From Spirochaetales bacterium (GTDB lineage Bacteria; Spirochaetota; Spirochaetia; Sphaerochaetales; Sphaerochaetaceae): a stretch of 64,000 nt of DNA. This document shows, in pieces, positions 40,915 to 50,799 of the stretch (its first letter is position 1; each line of letters begins with the position of its first letter). Location: the NCBI GenBank assembly GCA_018433865.1, contig JAHDQJ010000006.1, positions 1-64,000 on the forward strand, written 5' to 3'. Below the pieces are notes generated by a model. It was not told where the DNA came from and made no database searches. It saw only the letters and a list, made by a program, of their open reading frames with translations. The translations under genes were made by a program, and so were the position numbers.

Positions 40915-41553
40915 ATGGCTAGATATACAGGACCCAAATGCAGATATTGTCGCGCTGAGAAGACGAAGCTGTTCCTCAAGGGCGAGCGCTGCCACACTGG
41001 CAAGTGCCCGATTGCGAAGAAGAACTCCGGTACTCCTGGAAAGGATCCTCGCGCACGACAGAAGAAAATGACCGACTACGGAATGCAGCTCCGCGAGAAG
41101 CAGAAGCTCAAGAGGATGTATTGCATGCTCGAGAAGCAGTTCAAGCTTACCTTCGACGAAGCTGCCCGTATCCCCGGCAAGACCGGTGAGAACCTCATCA
41201 TGTTGCTCGAGCGCAGGCTTGACAACGTCGTGTTCCGCCTTCATTTCGCCACCAGCCGCAACCAAGCGGCCCAGTTGGTGAATCACGGACACGTGTTCGT
41301 CAACGGCAAGAGAGTTGATATCCCCTCCTACCGCCTGAAGGCAGGCGATGAGGTGGCCATCGGATCTCATGGCCAGAAAATGCTCATCATCAAGGAGAAC
41401 CTCAAGGAGTTCTCGAAGTCCGGTGTCTCACCGTGGCTCTCCCTTGATCCGGATACCATGAAGGGATCCTTCCTGGCGGTTCCCAGACGTTCCGACGTCG
41501 CCGAAGTCGCCGACATCAAAGAGCAGCTGGTCGTAGAACTCTATTCTCGTTAA
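40915..41553 (+). CDS. rpsD: 30S ribosomal protein S4 (zinc type)
   Basis: A 212-residue primary assembly protein and, in E. coli, the repressor of the alpha operon. A complete N-terminal zinc site is present (C9, C12, C26, C31). The S4 RNA-binding domain reads RRLDNVVFRLHFATSRNQAA and NHGHVFVNGKRVDIPSY. Confidence 0.98.
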   Translation: MARYTGPKCRYCRAEKTKLFLKGERCHTGKCPIAKKNSGTPGKDPRARQKKMTDYGMQLREKQKLKRMYCMLEKQFKLTFDEAARIPGKTGENLIMLLERRLDNVVFRLHFATSRNQAAQLVNHGHVFVNGKRVDIPSYRLKAGDEVAIGSHGQKMLIIKENLKEFSKSGVSPWLSLDPDTMKGSFLAVPRRSDVAEVADIKEQLVVELYSR

Positions 41554-41562
41554 GGAGTAACC

Positions 41563-42615
41563 ATGGCACGTAAAAACCTGTTGAAAGGATTCAAGAAGCC
41601 CAAAGGAATAACCTTCGAGCACAGCTTGGTGGAGCCCGATTCGGGGAGGTTCATAGCCTACCCGTTCGAGCGTGGTTTCGGTACCACCGTCGGCAATACG
41701 CTCAGGAGGATCCTGCTCTCTTCAATCCAGGGATACGCCGTTACCGCCGTGAAATTCACCAGCTTCAACGAGGAGGGCATCCCCCACCTTGTTTCAAGCG
41801 AGTTTGAGCCGCTCCCCGGAGTTGTAGAGGACATCCCCGATATCATCGCACGCATCAAGAAACTGAAGATCAAGATGCCTGAGGATATCGAAGGTACCGT
41901 TCTCTTGATCGAGTGCAAGGGTCCCGGGACCATCACCGGAGCCAACCTCGAGATGAACAATGTCGAGATCATGAACAAGGACCTGGTCCTGTTCACGGTA
42001 ATGGATGATGCGAATCTCGAAATGGAGCTCCAGATCGATCTCTCCAGAGGCTATGTGCCCGCAGAGGTGAACGAAAAGTATATCGAAGAGATCGGAACCA
42101 TCCCCATAGATGCGAACTTCTCTCCCGTGACCCGGGTGAAGTACGAGATCGAGCCTACCCGTGTCGGGCAGAGAAGCGACTACGACAAGCTCGTGCTCGA
42201 TGTATTCACCGATGGAACGATCTCCCCGGAGAATGCGTTGGCTGAGGCTGCGAAGATCGCAAAGGACCATTTTGCCATCTTCATCAACTTCGATGAGAGC
42301 TTGGTGAACAGTGGCGATGAGGTCGATGAGGAAGAGGAGCGGATCAAGAAACTGCTCAATACATCGGTCGAGGAGCTTGAGCTGACGGTCCGTTCGAGCA
42401 ATTGCTTGAAGAATGCCAACATCAAGACCATCGGGGACTTGACCAAGAAGACCGAGGAAGAGATCGCGAAGACCCGGAATTTCGGCAAGAAATCGCTCTC
42501 CGAGATCAAGGAAAAGTTGAAGGAATGGAATCTGAGCCTCGGCATGACGGATTACAGTGTCCTGAAGAACTCGATCAGAATACCAGGGAACAAGGAAGAA
42601 GAGAATGAAGCATAG
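41563..42615 (+). CDS. rpoA: RNA polymerase alpha subunit
   Basis: A 350-residue subunit. The N-terminal dimerisation domain contains [20 protein letters not shown]. After an acidic linker ([11 protein letters not shown]), the C-terminal domain contains [20 protein letters not shown] and [14 protein letters not shown], which contacts UP elements and activators. It overlaps rplQ by 11 nt. Confidence 0.98.
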   Translation: MARKNLLKGFKKPKGITFEHSLVEPDSGRFIAYPFERGFGTTVGNTLRRILLSSIQGYAVTAVKFTSFNEEGIPHLVSSEFEPLPGVVEDIPDIIARIKKLKIKMPEDIEGTVLLIECKGPGTITGANLEMNNVEIMNKDLVLFTVMDDANLEMELQIDLSRGYVPAEVNEKYIEEIGTIPIDANFSPVTRVKYEIEPTRVGQRSDYDKLVLDVFTDGTISPENALAEAAKIAKDHFAIFINFDESLVNSGDEVDEEEERIKKLLNTSVEELELTVRSSNCLKNANIKTIGDLTKKTEEEIAKTRNFGKKSLSEIKEKLKEWNLSLGMTDYSVLKNSIRIPGNKEEENEA

Positions 42616-43036
42616 GATTGGTTTTAATGCATTGAGCCGCCGTTCCGGCCAAAGGAAAGCGCTGAAGCGCAATATGGTGACCTCGCTTTTCCGCTATGAA
42701 CGCATCGAGACGACCAAGGCGAAAGCCAAGGAAGTGCAACGCATGGCTGAAAAAATGATCACTCGTGCGAAGGTCGATTCCGTCCATGCACGTCGTATGA
42801 TCGCCCGTGACATCAATGATGAGGCGGTATTGGCCAAGTTGTTCACCGATATCGCTCCCCTGTTTGTCGATCGCAAGGGCGGGTATACCCGCATCCTGAA
42901 GACAGGCAACAGACAGGGCGATGCCGCTGAGATGGCAATCCTCGAGCTGGTCGTACGTACGGAAAAGCCGAAGAAGAAGTCCGATTCCAAGAAAGAGAAG
43001 GAGGCGCCCAAGAGCGCCAAGGAGAAGGCCGAGTAA
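42605..43036 (+). CDS. rplQ: 50S ribosomal protein L17
   Basis: A 143-residue protein with the conserved N-terminal part ([20 protein letters not shown] and [16 protein letters not shown]) and [12 protein letters not shown]. The last 25 or so residues are a Lys/Glu-rich tail beyond the core fold. It begins inside the rpoA 3' end (ATGAAGCATAG), so it is translationally coupled. It ends the ribosomal super-cluster; a hairpin follows. Confidence 0.97.
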   Translation: MKHRIGFNALSRRSGQRKALKRNMVTSLFRYERIETTKAKAKEVQRMAEKMITRAKVDSVHARRMIARDINDEAVLAKLFTDIAPLFVDRKGGYTRILKTGNRQGDAAEMAILELVVRTEKPKKKSDSKKEKEAPKSAKEKAE

Positions 43037-43071
43037 GGTCTTCGCCTGACATCCCTTTCGGGGAACACCAC

Positions 43072-43103
43072 AGGCCGCTATCGATGAGATGGCGGCCTTA
43101 TTC
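43072..43103 (+). terminator. terminator after rplQ
   Basis: AGGCCGCTATC (43072-43082), loop GATGA, GATGGCGGCCT (43088-43098): an 11-bp stem with one G-T pair, followed by TATTCTATCC. The T tract is weak, so some read-through is possible. Confidence 0.6.
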
Positions 43104-43169
43104 TATCCTCAGGAAAGAATAGGTGCGTCCGGAGCTGATGACAGGACCTCGATAAAATTCCCCTGTCCC

Positions 43170-43199
43170 TTGACATTGGTTCAGTTCCTCCCGTATTAT
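43170..43199 (+). promoter_or_regulatory. promoter of rny-ymdB-tlyA
   Basis: TTGACA (43170-43175), 18 bp, TATTAT (43194-43199), 26 nt before the rny ATG. Confidence 0.65.
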
Positions 43200-43225
43200 G
43201 GTTTCACTACAATGGGGGAAATGCT

Positions 43226-44755
43226 ATGAATCTATTACTGCTTATCCCTCTTTGTCTTGGTTGTATCATTCTAGGTTGGCTAATTCGTTGGATGTATGCG
43301 AGGTTCAAGCTTACCTCTATCGAACAGAAAGCTGTTCGGTTGAGCCAGGAAGCGATAAAAGAGGCAGAAGCCAAAAGCAAGGAGCTTCTGATTGAGACTC
43401 GTGATCAGTTGTTGAAAGAACAACAGCAGCAAGAACGTGAGGCGAGAGAGCGCAGAAGTGAACTTCTGAGAACAGAACAGAGACTGTTGAAGAAGGAAGA
43501 GAATTTAGAACGAAAACAAGCGGAACTAGATGTCCAAAAGAGGCAACTGGCAGACAAAGAGGCAAAGAATGTCCAGCGTGAGAAATCACTCTCCGAGATG
43601 GAGCAAAACTGGATAACGGAATTGGAACGGGTCGCTGGTATGACTTCGGAAGAGGCCAAGCAAGCGATCATCGAGACATTGCAAAATGATGCGAAGCGTG
43701 ACGCGCAGGTCATCATCAACAAGATCGAGCAGGATGCTCAGCTGAAGGCTGACAAGCTTGCGAGGGACATCATCGTGACGTCCATCCAGCGGCTTGCCAC
43801 CGAAGTGAGTTCAGAGGTCACCGTGACCACGGTAAGCCTGCCGAGTGATGAGATGAAGGGCCGGATCATCGGTCGCGAGGGAAGGAACATCAGGACGCTC
43901 GAAACCCTTACCGGTGTCGATGTGATCATCGATGATACTCCCGAGGCGGTCGTGATTTCCTGTTTCGATCCTGTCAGGAAGGAGATTGCACGGGTTGCAC
44001 TCGAGCGGTTGGTCCAGGACGGACGTATCCACCCGGCGCGTATCGAAGAGGTGGTCGCGAAAGTTACCAAGGAGATTTCCCGTGTCATCATGGAGGAGGG
44101 AGAGAAGGTCATCTTCGATCTCGGAATCCATAACATGAGCCAGGAGATGGTCAGGGCACTCGGACGGCTTCACTTCAGGACCAGCTATGGTCAGAATGTG
44201 CTCAGCCACTCGAAGGAGGTCGCCATACTCGCCGGCATGATTGCCGCCGAGGTGGGCGCAGACCGTGAGATCGCCCGAAGGGGCGGCTTGCTGCATGATA
44301 TCGGAAAGGGCATTGAATCGGACGGTGATGCGAACCACGCTGAGATGGGAGCCGATTTGGCCAAGCGTCTTGGAGAGGATCCTCGTGTCATCAACTCGAT
44401 TCTGTCCCACCACAACGATATCGAACCTTCTTGCATCGAGTCGGTGATCGTGCAGATTGCAGATGCAATCTCAGCCGCAAGGCCGGGAGCCCGTCGTGAG
44501 ACGCTCGACAATTATATCAAGCGTCTCGAGAGTCTGGAGCAGATTGCAGAGAGCTTCTCCGGTGTCGACAAGGCTTATGCGATCCAGGCAGGACGCGAGC
44601 TGCGCATTCTGGTCAACAATGATAGCGTGACCGATGACGGGGCCAAGGACATTGCCAAGGGAATTGCAGGGCGGATCGAAGCGGAGTTGCGGTACCCTGG
44701 TCGGATCAAGGTGACGATCATCAGGGAGATGCGTGTTGTCGAGTACGCTCGGTAG
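43226..44755 (+). CDS. rny: ribonuclease Y
   Basis: A 509-residue membrane-anchored endoribonuclease that starts mRNA decay in bacteria lacking RNase E. One membrane helix lies at the N terminus (about 3-22), then a long coiled coil (about 30-190). The KH domain follows (GRIIGREGRNIRTLETLTGV), then the HD domain with metal-binding HDIGKG. Length is standard. The order rny-ymdB is conserved with Bacillus. In Bacillus RNase Y is modulated by the RicAFT complex; a RicT homologue lies at 62168-63319. Confidence 0.97.
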   Translation: MNLLLLIPLCLGCIILGWLIRWMYARFKLTSIEQKAVRLSQEAIKEAEAKSKELLIETRDQLLKEQQQQEREARERRSELLRTEQRLLKKEENLERKQAELDVQKRQLADKEAKNVQREKSLSEMEQNWITELERVAGMTSEEAKQAIIETLQNDAKRDAQVIINKIEQDAQLKADKLARDIIVTSIQRLATEVSSEVTVTTVSLPSDEMKGRIIGREGRNIRTLETLTGVDVIIDDTPEAVVISCFDPVRKEIARVALERLVQDGRIHPARIEEVVAKVTKEISRVIMEEGEKVIFDLGIHNMSQEMVRALGRLHFRTSYGQNVLSHSKEVAILAGMIAAEVGADREIARRGGLLHDIGKGIESDGDANHAEMGADLAKRLGEDPRVINSILSHHNDIEPSCIESVIVQIADAISAARPGARRETLDNYIKRLESLEQIAESFSGVDKAYAIQAGRELRILVNNDSVTDDGAKDIAKGIAGRIEAELRYPGRIKVTIIREMRVVEYAR

Positions 44756-44766
44756 CGAAGGATTGT

Positions 44767-45567
44767 ATGTCTAGAGGGAAACATATTACGGCTCTGTTGC
44801 TCGGGGATGTCATCGGACAACCCGGGTGCAGAGCCCTTTTCATTGGATTGCCGCAGCTGATCAAGAAGCACCGTGCGGATATCGTGGTCCTCAACGGAGA
44901 GAATGCTGCCGACGGATTCGGCCTCACCGAGGAGCTTGCCAGGAGTTTCTTCTCCTTGGGTGTCCATGTGATCACCTCGGGAAACCACATCTGGCAACGG
45001 GAGGAGATCCTCCCGTTCATGCACAAGGACAATCGTGTATTGCGTCCTGCGAACTACCCGCCGAAAGTACCCGGGCAAGGATTCGTGGTGGTCGAGATCT
45101 CGGGACGGAAGATCGCGGTGGTGAACCTTCAGGGACGTCACCAGATGACCCCGATCGATTGTCCGTTCCAGGTCGGATCGTCGATTGTCGACAAGCTGCG
45201 CAAGCAGACCAACCTGATCCTTGTCGACTTTCATGCCGAACTCACCCAGGAAAAGGAGGCGATGGGATTGTTCCTTGATGGTCGTGTTTCTGCTGTCGTC
45301 GGAACCCATACCCACGTACAGACCGCAGATGAGAAGATCCTGCCCAAGGGGACTGCATACCTCACGGATCTTGGTCTCTGCGGTCCTTTGGATGGTGTCA
45401 TCGGATCGGTTCCCTCGATAGCGATCAGGCGGCAGATGACCCAAATTCCGCTGAAGAATGAAATATTCGACGCTCCCTCGCATCTGCAGGGAGTCGTCTG
45501 CTCGATCGATGGGGAAACGGGTAAGGCTCTCTCCATCGTTCGTGTCAGCGAGAGCTTCGGAGTGTGA
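44767..45567 (+). CDS. ymdB: YmdB-family metallophosphoesterase (2',3'-cyclic nucleotide phosphodiesterase)
   Basis: A 266-residue enzyme of the TIGR00282/YmdB family, shown in Bacillus to hydrolyse 2',3'-cAMP, a product of RNA breakdown. Metal-site motifs seen: LLGDVIGQPG, NGENAADGFG, SGNHIWQ, DFHAE and GTHTHVQTADE. It lies 11 nt after rny, the conserved pairing. GAAGGA precedes the ATG. Confidence 0.93.
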   Translation: MSRGKHITALLLGDVIGQPGCRALFIGLPQLIKKHRADIVVLNGENAADGFGLTEELARSFFSLGVHVITSGNHIWQREEILPFMHKDNRVLRPANYPPKVPGQGFVVVEISGRKIAVVNLQGRHQMTPIDCPFQVGSSIVDKLRKQTNLILVDFHAELTQEKEAMGLFLDGRVSAVVGTHTHVQTADEKILPKGTAYLTDLGLCGPLDGVIGSVPSIAIRRQMTQIPLKNEIFDAPSHLQGVVCSIDGETGKALSIVRVSESFGV

Positions 45568-45578
45568 GGCTCCACGCC

Positions 45579-46367
45579 ATGAGTTCGCATCATGAGAAAC
45601 TGAGCTTGCTTGAGTTGCTGTCCCGACAGTATCCCGGCTATGGGAGGGAGCAGCTGAAGGCCTTCGTGGATTGCCGGCAAGTTTCCATCGAAGGGGAAAC
45701 CTGTACCGATGCACGATCTGTCTATCCGAGTGAAAGTATTGTCGATCTGCATATCCCGAAATATGTTTCGAGAGGCGGCCTGAAACTCGAACATGCACTT
45801 GCCGCCTGGCATCTCGATGTGAACGGCTTGATCATGCTCGATGCAGGATCCTCTACCGGAGGTTTCACCGATTGCCTACTCCAGAACGGAGCGAAAGCTG
45901 TCCATGCCGTGGATGTCGGGTACAATCAACTCGATTACAAGTTGCGTACCGATGACCGGGTGATCGTGCATGAGCGGCAGAACATCATGCTGGTCGAATC
46001 ATTGGATCCTCGTCCCGATGCTGCGGTGGCGGACCTTTCCTTTCGGTCCATCACCGGGGCCGCCAGACATATCCTCTCACTCACCCGCAACGGCTGGTTG
46101 GTGAGCCTGGTCAAGCCGCAGTTCGAAGTTCCCAAAGGCTATGATGAATTCTCAGGCGTAGTGGATGACCGTGATCTCCTTCACCGTATCTTGACCGATG
46201 TGATTTCGTCGCTGAGGCAGGAGGGATTGGGTCTGTATGGATTGGAAGAGTCTCCGATCCAGGGAAAGAAAGGTAACCGCGAGTTCCTCGCGCTCCTCCG
46301 CTTCGACGGTGGCATGACGGTATCCGAGATCGCGCAAAGGATCGGGATCGTGGTGACTGCCTTCTGA
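45579..46367 (+). CDS. tlyA: TlyA-family rRNA 2'-O-methyltransferase
   Basis: A 262-residue protein with an N-terminal S4-like RNA-binding part (about 8-65) and an FtsJ-type methyltransferase domain (SAM motif LDAGSSTGGFTDCLLQNGA; VADLSFRSI). TlyA methylates cytidines in 16S and/or 23S rRNA and affects capreomycin sensitivity in mycobacteria; older annotations call it haemolysin. A GTG at 45564 overlapping the ymdB stop could be an alternative start. It converges with the GerMN gene, with 3 nt between stops. Confidence 0.88.
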   Translation: MSSHHEKLSLLELLSRQYPGYGREQLKAFVDCRQVSIEGETCTDARSVYPSESIVDLHIPKYVSRGGLKLEHALAAWHLDVNGLIMLDAGSSTGGFTDCLLQNGAKAVHAVDVGYNQLDYKLRTDDRVIVHERQNIMLVESLDPRPDAAVADLSFRSITGAARHILSLTRNGWLVSLVKPQFEVPKGYDEFSGVVDDRDLLHRILTDVISSLRQEGLGLYGLEESPIQGKKGNREFLALLRFDGGMTVSEIAQRIGIVVTAF

Positions 46368-46370
46368 GGA

Positions 46371-46916
46371 TCACCACTCTTTGCCATCCACCAAAATGAC
46401 CACATCTCGAAGACTGCCATCCGACAGGATCGTCCTTTTCAATTGGGTCCTCCTTCTGTCAAGCTCAGGATCCAAGGACATCTTGCCAAGGAACTCCTTC
46501 GTAAGATCCACGAATGCGATCCTGTTCGATACGCTCAAGCCGATCAGACGCGTATCGGAGGGAATGAAGGTGATCGCTCCCTCACGCAGCGCAGCACCGT
46601 CGGGGCCGCGAAGCAGTGCCTCGATCCGTGCATGACGGGAAAGCGTACCCTGGAAGGGAGTCTCGAAGACCTGGTACCGGTACGTTTCCGGATCAGCAGT
46701 TGGGACGGGGAACACCAAGGAAATGGTACGAGACATACTGTCTGTCGAACCTTGTGAATCCCGGTAGGAGCTGATCAGCTCCCCCATTCCCGATTCGATG
46801 AACGCCTGCTTCATCCTGGGAAGGGAGACGGCGATGAGGATCACACTGATGACAATGACCGACAACCAAAGCCAGAGTAACAATCGGTGCGGCATTTTTC
46901 GGGAGCTCTCGTTCAT
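46371..46916 (-). CDS. GerMN-domain membrane-anchored protein
   Basis: A 181-residue protein with one N-terminal membrane segment (LLLWLWLSVIVISVILIAV) and an extracytoplasmic domain resembling GerMN, first seen in Bacillus GerM. Seen: RIEALLRGPDGAALREGAIT, IPSDTRLIGLSVSNRIAFVD and late LRDVVILVDG. Non-spore formers also carry such proteins; function is unknown. The start MNESSRK at 46916 has only a weak GGGA site; MPHRLLLW at 46895 is an alternative. Confidence 0.75.
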   Translation of the reverse strand: MNESSRKMPHRLLLWLWLSVIVISVILIAVSLPRMKQAFIESGMGELISSYRDSQGSTDSMSRTISLVFPVPTADPETYRYQVFETPFQGTLSRHARIEALLRGPDGAALREGAITFIPSDTRLIGLSVSNRIAFVDLTKEFLGKMSLDPELDRRRTQLKRTILSDGSLRDVVILVDGKEW

Positions 46917-46959
46917 GATCCCAGCATACACCACAACCGATATCCAATTCGAGTATCTA

Positions 46960-46988
46960 TTTACATAGGGTTGAAAACCCCGTATGAT
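46960..46988 (+). promoter_or_regulatory. promoter of ptsI
   Basis: TTTACA (46960-46965), 17 bp, TATGAT (46983-46988). The first in-frame ATG after it begins 11 nt beyond the -10, so the message would have almost no leader. Confidence 0.55.
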
Positions 46989-46998
46989 ACAGCCATCT

Positions 46999-48735
46999 AT
47001 GAGAATCTTGAAGGGTATCGCAGCCTCCTCAGGCATCGGGATCGGTCGTGCTTTTCTTTATGTCCATGAAAAGCTCGTGATTCCTCATGTCTACATCCCC
47101 GCAGCGAAAATCAACGCTGAGAAGGAACGGTTCCAGCATGCCTTGGGTATGGTCGGTGGCGAGCTTGGCAACATGCTCGACGAATCTGCCGCAGAAGATC
47201 ATCGGAAGATTCTCGAGACCCACTTGCTCATGCTCTCCGATCCCGAGTTCAACGTCATGGTGAAGAAGCGGATCGAATCCGATTCGATCTGTGCCGAGTG
47301 GGCTGTCGAAAGCATTCTCTCAAGTCTCATCGAGACGCTGGAGAAAGCTGATGATCCGGTCCTCCGTGAACGGGGTGCCGACCTCTACGACATCGGGTGG
47401 CGGGTCATCAGGCAGATGATGGGCAAGCGGAGGCCCGACCTTGCTGCGATCAATGAGGAAGTGGTCCTCGTCGCAGATACCTTGCTTCCCTCCGAGGCGC
47501 TCTCGCTCGACCACATGAACGTCAAGGCGATTGCCTTGGATGGCGGGGGGCGGACCAGCCACGTCGCGATTCTCGCGAGAGCCTTGCAGATTCCTACGGT
47601 CGTAGGACTCGGGAAGATCACCGGGAAGGTCAGCCCGGGCGATGAGATCATCGTCGACGGGAATCTCGGAGAGGTCGCCATCAGGCCGAGCAGCGCTTCG
47701 GCACACAAGATGCGGAATCGTTATGACCGATGGATGGAACACGAGAGGGAGTTGCAAGATCTCGCTGCCTTGGAAGCGGTCACCAAGGACGGACATCGGG
47801 TGGAGTTGAAGGCGAATATCGAGACGGTTGATGAAATCGATTCGGTACTGAAGCACGGAGCCGGAGGCGTCGGCCTGTTCCGTTCCGAGTTCCTCTTTCT
47901 CAAACCCGGAGGAGCCACCGAAGAGGAGCAGTTCACTGCCTACCGCGATGTGATCGAGAGGATGCACAAGTCAGGCTCGGTAACCATCAGGACCATAGAT
48001 GTCGGTGGGGACAAGGTCATTCCGGGCATGGAGGGCCTCGGTGAGGAAAACCCGATTCTCGGGTGGCGGGCCGTGCGTTTCTGTCTCTCCAGGAAGGATA
48101 TTTTCCGGACCCAATTGCGGGCGATGCTCCGTGCTTCCGCCTACGGCAAGCTGAAGATCATGTTTCCCATGATCAGCGGGCCGGAGGAGTTGGACAACGT
48201 CCTGTTGGTGTTGGACCAGGTGAAAGATGAGTGTCGGAGTACCGGCATTCCGTTCGATGAGGATGTCGAGGTGGGTACCATGATCGAGGTCCCCTCTGCA
48301 GCGCTCTGTGCCGATTTGCTTGCACCGAAGACCGACTTCTTCTCGATCGGGACGAATGACCTGATCCAGTATACCATTGCGGTCGACCGCGGCAATGACA
48401 AGATTGCCTATCTCTACCAGCCGTTCCACCCCGGAGTCCTGCGGCTGATCAGGTTGATCGTGGAGAAAGGACACCAAGCCGGCATTCCCGTTGCTATGTG
48501 CGGTGAGATGGCCGGAGATCCTCTTTCGACAGTATTGCTGTTGGGACTGGGGATCGACGAGTTCAGCATGAGTCCCCAGAGTTTGCTGGAGATCAAGAAC
48601 ATCATCCGTTCGATTACCCTTGCCGAGGCCAAGGAGTTGGTTGGCAAGGTGATGGAAATGAACTCGTATATACACATCGACACATATGTAAGGGAATGGA
48701 TGCATGATAGATTCGGAGACTTTGTCACTACATGA
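46999..48735 (+). CDS. ptsI: phosphoenolpyruvate-protein phosphotransferase (PTS enzyme I)
   Basis: A 578-residue enzyme I that transfers phosphate from phosphoenolpyruvate to HPr. The phosphorylated histidine is His188 in GGRTSHVAILAR. The C-terminal PEP-binding domain shows VGLFRSEFLF, GTMIEVPSAAL and SIGTNDLIQYTIAVDRGND. An upstream in-frame ATG (46984) lies inside the -10 and cannot be transcribed from that promoter, so 46999 is chosen; it has no ribosome-binding site. HPr is not encoded here, and many spirochaetes use PTS proteins only for regulation. Confidence 0.94.
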   Translation: MRILKGIAASSGIGIGRAFLYVHEKLVIPHVYIPAAKINAEKERFQHALGMVGGELGNMLDESAAEDHRKILETHLLMLSDPEFNVMVKKRIESDSICAEWAVESILSSLIETLEKADDPVLRERGADLYDIGWRVIRQMMGKRRPDLAAINEEVVLVADTLLPSEALSLDHMNVKAIALDGGGRTSHVAILARALQIPTVVGLGKITGKVSPGDEIIVDGNLGEVAIRPSSASAHKMRNRYDRWMEHERELQDLAALEAVTKDGHRVELKANIETVDEIDSVLKHGAGGVGLFRSEFLFLKPGGATEEEQFTAYRDVIERMHKSGSVTIRTIDVGGDKVIPGMEGLGEENPILGWRAVRFCLSRKDIFRTQLRAMLRASAYGKLKIMFPMISGPEELDNVLLVLDQVKDECRSTGIPFDEDVEVGTMIEVPSAALCADLLAPKTDFFSIGTNDLIQYTIAVDRGNDKIAYLYQPFHPGVLRLIRLIVEKGHQAGIPVAMCGEMAGDPLSTVLLLGLGIDEFSMSPQSLLEIKNIIRSITLAEAKELVGKVMEMNSYIHIDTYVREWMHDRFGDFVTT

Positions 48736-50074
48736 GACAGGACTGCCTGTCATAGCGATCATCGGTCGACCCAATGTCGGCAAATCGACGCTTTTCAATC
48801 GCTTGATCAAGAAACGGCGCGCAATCACGGATGCGACTCCCGGGGTTACCCGGGATCCCATCCCTGAGAGGTGGCTCTTGGGAAACCATCCTGTCCTTCT
48901 CGTGGACAGTGGTGGGGTGAAGCTCGACCAGGAGGGCTTGGACTTCCTGGTCACCAAGAAGAGTCTCGGCCTCTTGCAGGTAGCTGATGCGATCGTGTTG
49001 CTGATGGATTGCACGGAGGTCACTGCCGAGGATGAGATGCTCATCAGTGCACTCCGTCCCTACACAGAAAAGACGATCATCGCGGTAAACAAGGTGGATG
49101 ATCCGGTACGTGACGATCTGGTCTGGGACTTTCACCGCTTCGGATACCCGCGTGTCATCGGTGTCTCCTCAGCGCATGGGCTGGGCATCGATGTGCTCGA
49201 GGAACAGCTGCTCGAGATGTTGGATCTCGAGGAGGTACAAGATGCTCCGGAGGAGACCCATCGCGTCAGGATTGCGGTGCTTGGCAAGCCGAACACAGGA
49301 AAGTCGACCCTCACGAACCTGCTGACAGGCAAGGAAACCTCCATTGTCAGTGAGATTCCGGGGACGACCCGTGACGTCATCATGGGTGAATTTTCCTACA
49401 AGGGTACCGCATATACCATTCTCGATACCGCTGGCATCAGGCGCAAGAGCAAGGTCGAGGAGGATGTGGAGTACTACTCGGTCAACCGGGCCATCAAGAC
49501 GATCGATGATGCTGATGTAGTCCTTCTGATGATCGATGTGACCACAGGCTTGGTTGAACAGGACAAGAAGATCGCACAACTGATCGTCCGCAGGGGCAAG
49601 GGAGTCGTGCTGGTGTTCAACAAGACCGACCTCCTCAGCGGGGTGGGAAACGAATTGCAGGCGATCAAGGACCGGGCACGGTTCCTCTTCCCCATACTTT
49701 CGTTTGCACCTATCGTCCCCATCAGCGCGAAAGATGGTCTCGACGTGGAGAAGTTGCTCGATTGCATCTGGTCCGTATGGAGACAGTTGACCAAGCGAGT
49801 CGAGACCGCGCAGCTGAACAACTTCCTGCGTGACTGGTCGGAGGCATATCAACCTCCGAGGGGAACGCAAGGTCACTTCAAGATCTACTATGGGACTCAG
49901 GTGAGTGCTCCTCCAGTCAGGTTCCTCTTCTTCGTCAACAGGAAGAAAGATTTCCCGCAAGGGTACCTGCAGTACCTGAAGAACTGCATCCGCCGCGACT
50001 TGGGATTCACCCAGATTCCCGTCGAGGTGGAACTGAAAGAGCGGAGGAGAAATTCTCCCGAGACACGTTTGTAA
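48704..50074 (+). CDS. der: ribosome-assembly GTPase Der (EngA)
   Basis: A 456-residue protein with two tandem GTPase domains and a C-terminal KH-like domain, needed for 50S maturation. The first P loop is GRPNVGKST and the second GKPNTGKST. The second switch regions PGTTRDV and DTAGIRRKSK are intact, and NKVD and NKTD mark the base-recognition loops. It begins 32 nt inside the ptsI 3' end, so it is likely co-transcribed. Confidence 0.96.
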   Translation: MIDSETLSLHETGLPVIAIIGRPNVGKSTLFNRLIKKRRAITDATPGVTRDPIPERWLLGNHPVLLVDSGGVKLDQEGLDFLVTKKSLGLLQVADAIVLLMDCTEVTAEDEMLISALRPYTEKTIIAVNKVDDPVRDDLVWDFHRFGYPRVIGVSSAHGLGIDVLEEQLLEMLDLEEVQDAPEETHRVRIAVLGKPNTGKSTLTNLLTGKETSIVSEIPGTTRDVIMGEFSYKGTAYTILDTAGIRRKSKVEEDVEYYSVNRAIKTIDDADVVLLMIDVTTGLVEQDKKIAQLIVRRGKGVVLVFNKTDLLSGVGNELQAIKDRARFLFPILSFAPIVPISAKDGLDVEKLLDCIWSVWRQLTKRVETAQLNNFLRDWSEAYQPPRGTQGHFKIYYGTQVSAPPVRFLFFVNRKKDFPQGYLQYLKNCIRRDLGFTQIPVEVELKERRRNSPETRL

Positions 50075-50790
50075 TGAAAATACAGGTCGTGTGTTTTGAT
50101 ATAGATGGGACGTTGTACCCGAAGTGGGTCACCGACTGGAAGTTGGTCCGCTCCTTCTTTCCCTCTCCTGCGTTGGCGCTGCGGTATCAGCGGTTCCGCC
50201 AGGAGGTACGGAAAGAGGAGGGAGTCCTCACGGTCCCCCAGAACGAACAGGGTTTCCGAAGGCGTCAGGCCGAGTGGATCGCCGGTGAAGGGAAAAGTGA
50301 CGCGTGTATCGAACGGATATGCGATCGTATCGAGCGGCAGTTTTATGCCTCATGGCGAAAATCATTCGCGCACCTGACTCCCTTTCCTCTCGTGCGGACC
50401 GTCCTTGAGGAGCTCAAAAGGCGTGGTGTCGTGGTGGCTGCGTTGTCCGATTTTCCCATAGAGGGAAAACTCAAAGCCCTGGGCGTGGAAGATTTGGTCG
50501 ATTTTTCGGCATGTACCGAGCAATCGGGATACCTGAAGCCGCATCCTGCGCCGTTTCATCTGGTGTGCGATGTGTTGAAAGTGGATCCCGCGCACGTCCT
50601 CTATGTGGGGGACAGCTGTCGGAAGGACATGGTCGGAGCGGCAAGGGTCGGAATGCGTAGCTGCTTGATCGCACCGAAGGCAAAGGATCCGTCGAAGCGA
50701 TCTCGCCTCCATCAGGAGTGTCCGGAAGCGAATGCGATATGTGCCGATTACGTAGAGTTTCATCAAAGGATCGAAGAGTTGCTTGCATAG
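50074..50790 (+). CDS. HAD-superfamily hydrolase
   Basis: A 238-residue phosphatase-like protein. Motif I is FDIDGTLYP (nucleophile Asp9, acid Asp11), motif II AALSDFPI, motif III Lys in KPHPAPF and motif IV YVGDSCRKDMVGA. A helical cap lies between motifs I and II (about 30-110). Relatives dephosphorylate small metabolites; the substrate cannot be told. It shares one base with the der stop (TAATG). Confidence 0.85.
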   Translation: MKIQVVCFDIDGTLYPKWVTDWKLVRSFFPSPALALRYQRFRQEVRKEEGVLTVPQNEQGFRRRQAEWIAGEGKSDACIERICDRIERQFYASWRKSFAHLTPFPLVRTVLEELKRRGVVVAALSDFPIEGKLKALGVEDLVDFSACTEQSGYLKPHPAPFHLVCDVLKVDPAHVLYVGDSCRKDMVGAARVGMRSCLIAPKAKDPSKRSRLHQECPEANAICADYVEFHQRIEELLA

Positions 50791-50799
50791 GGGGTTGTC

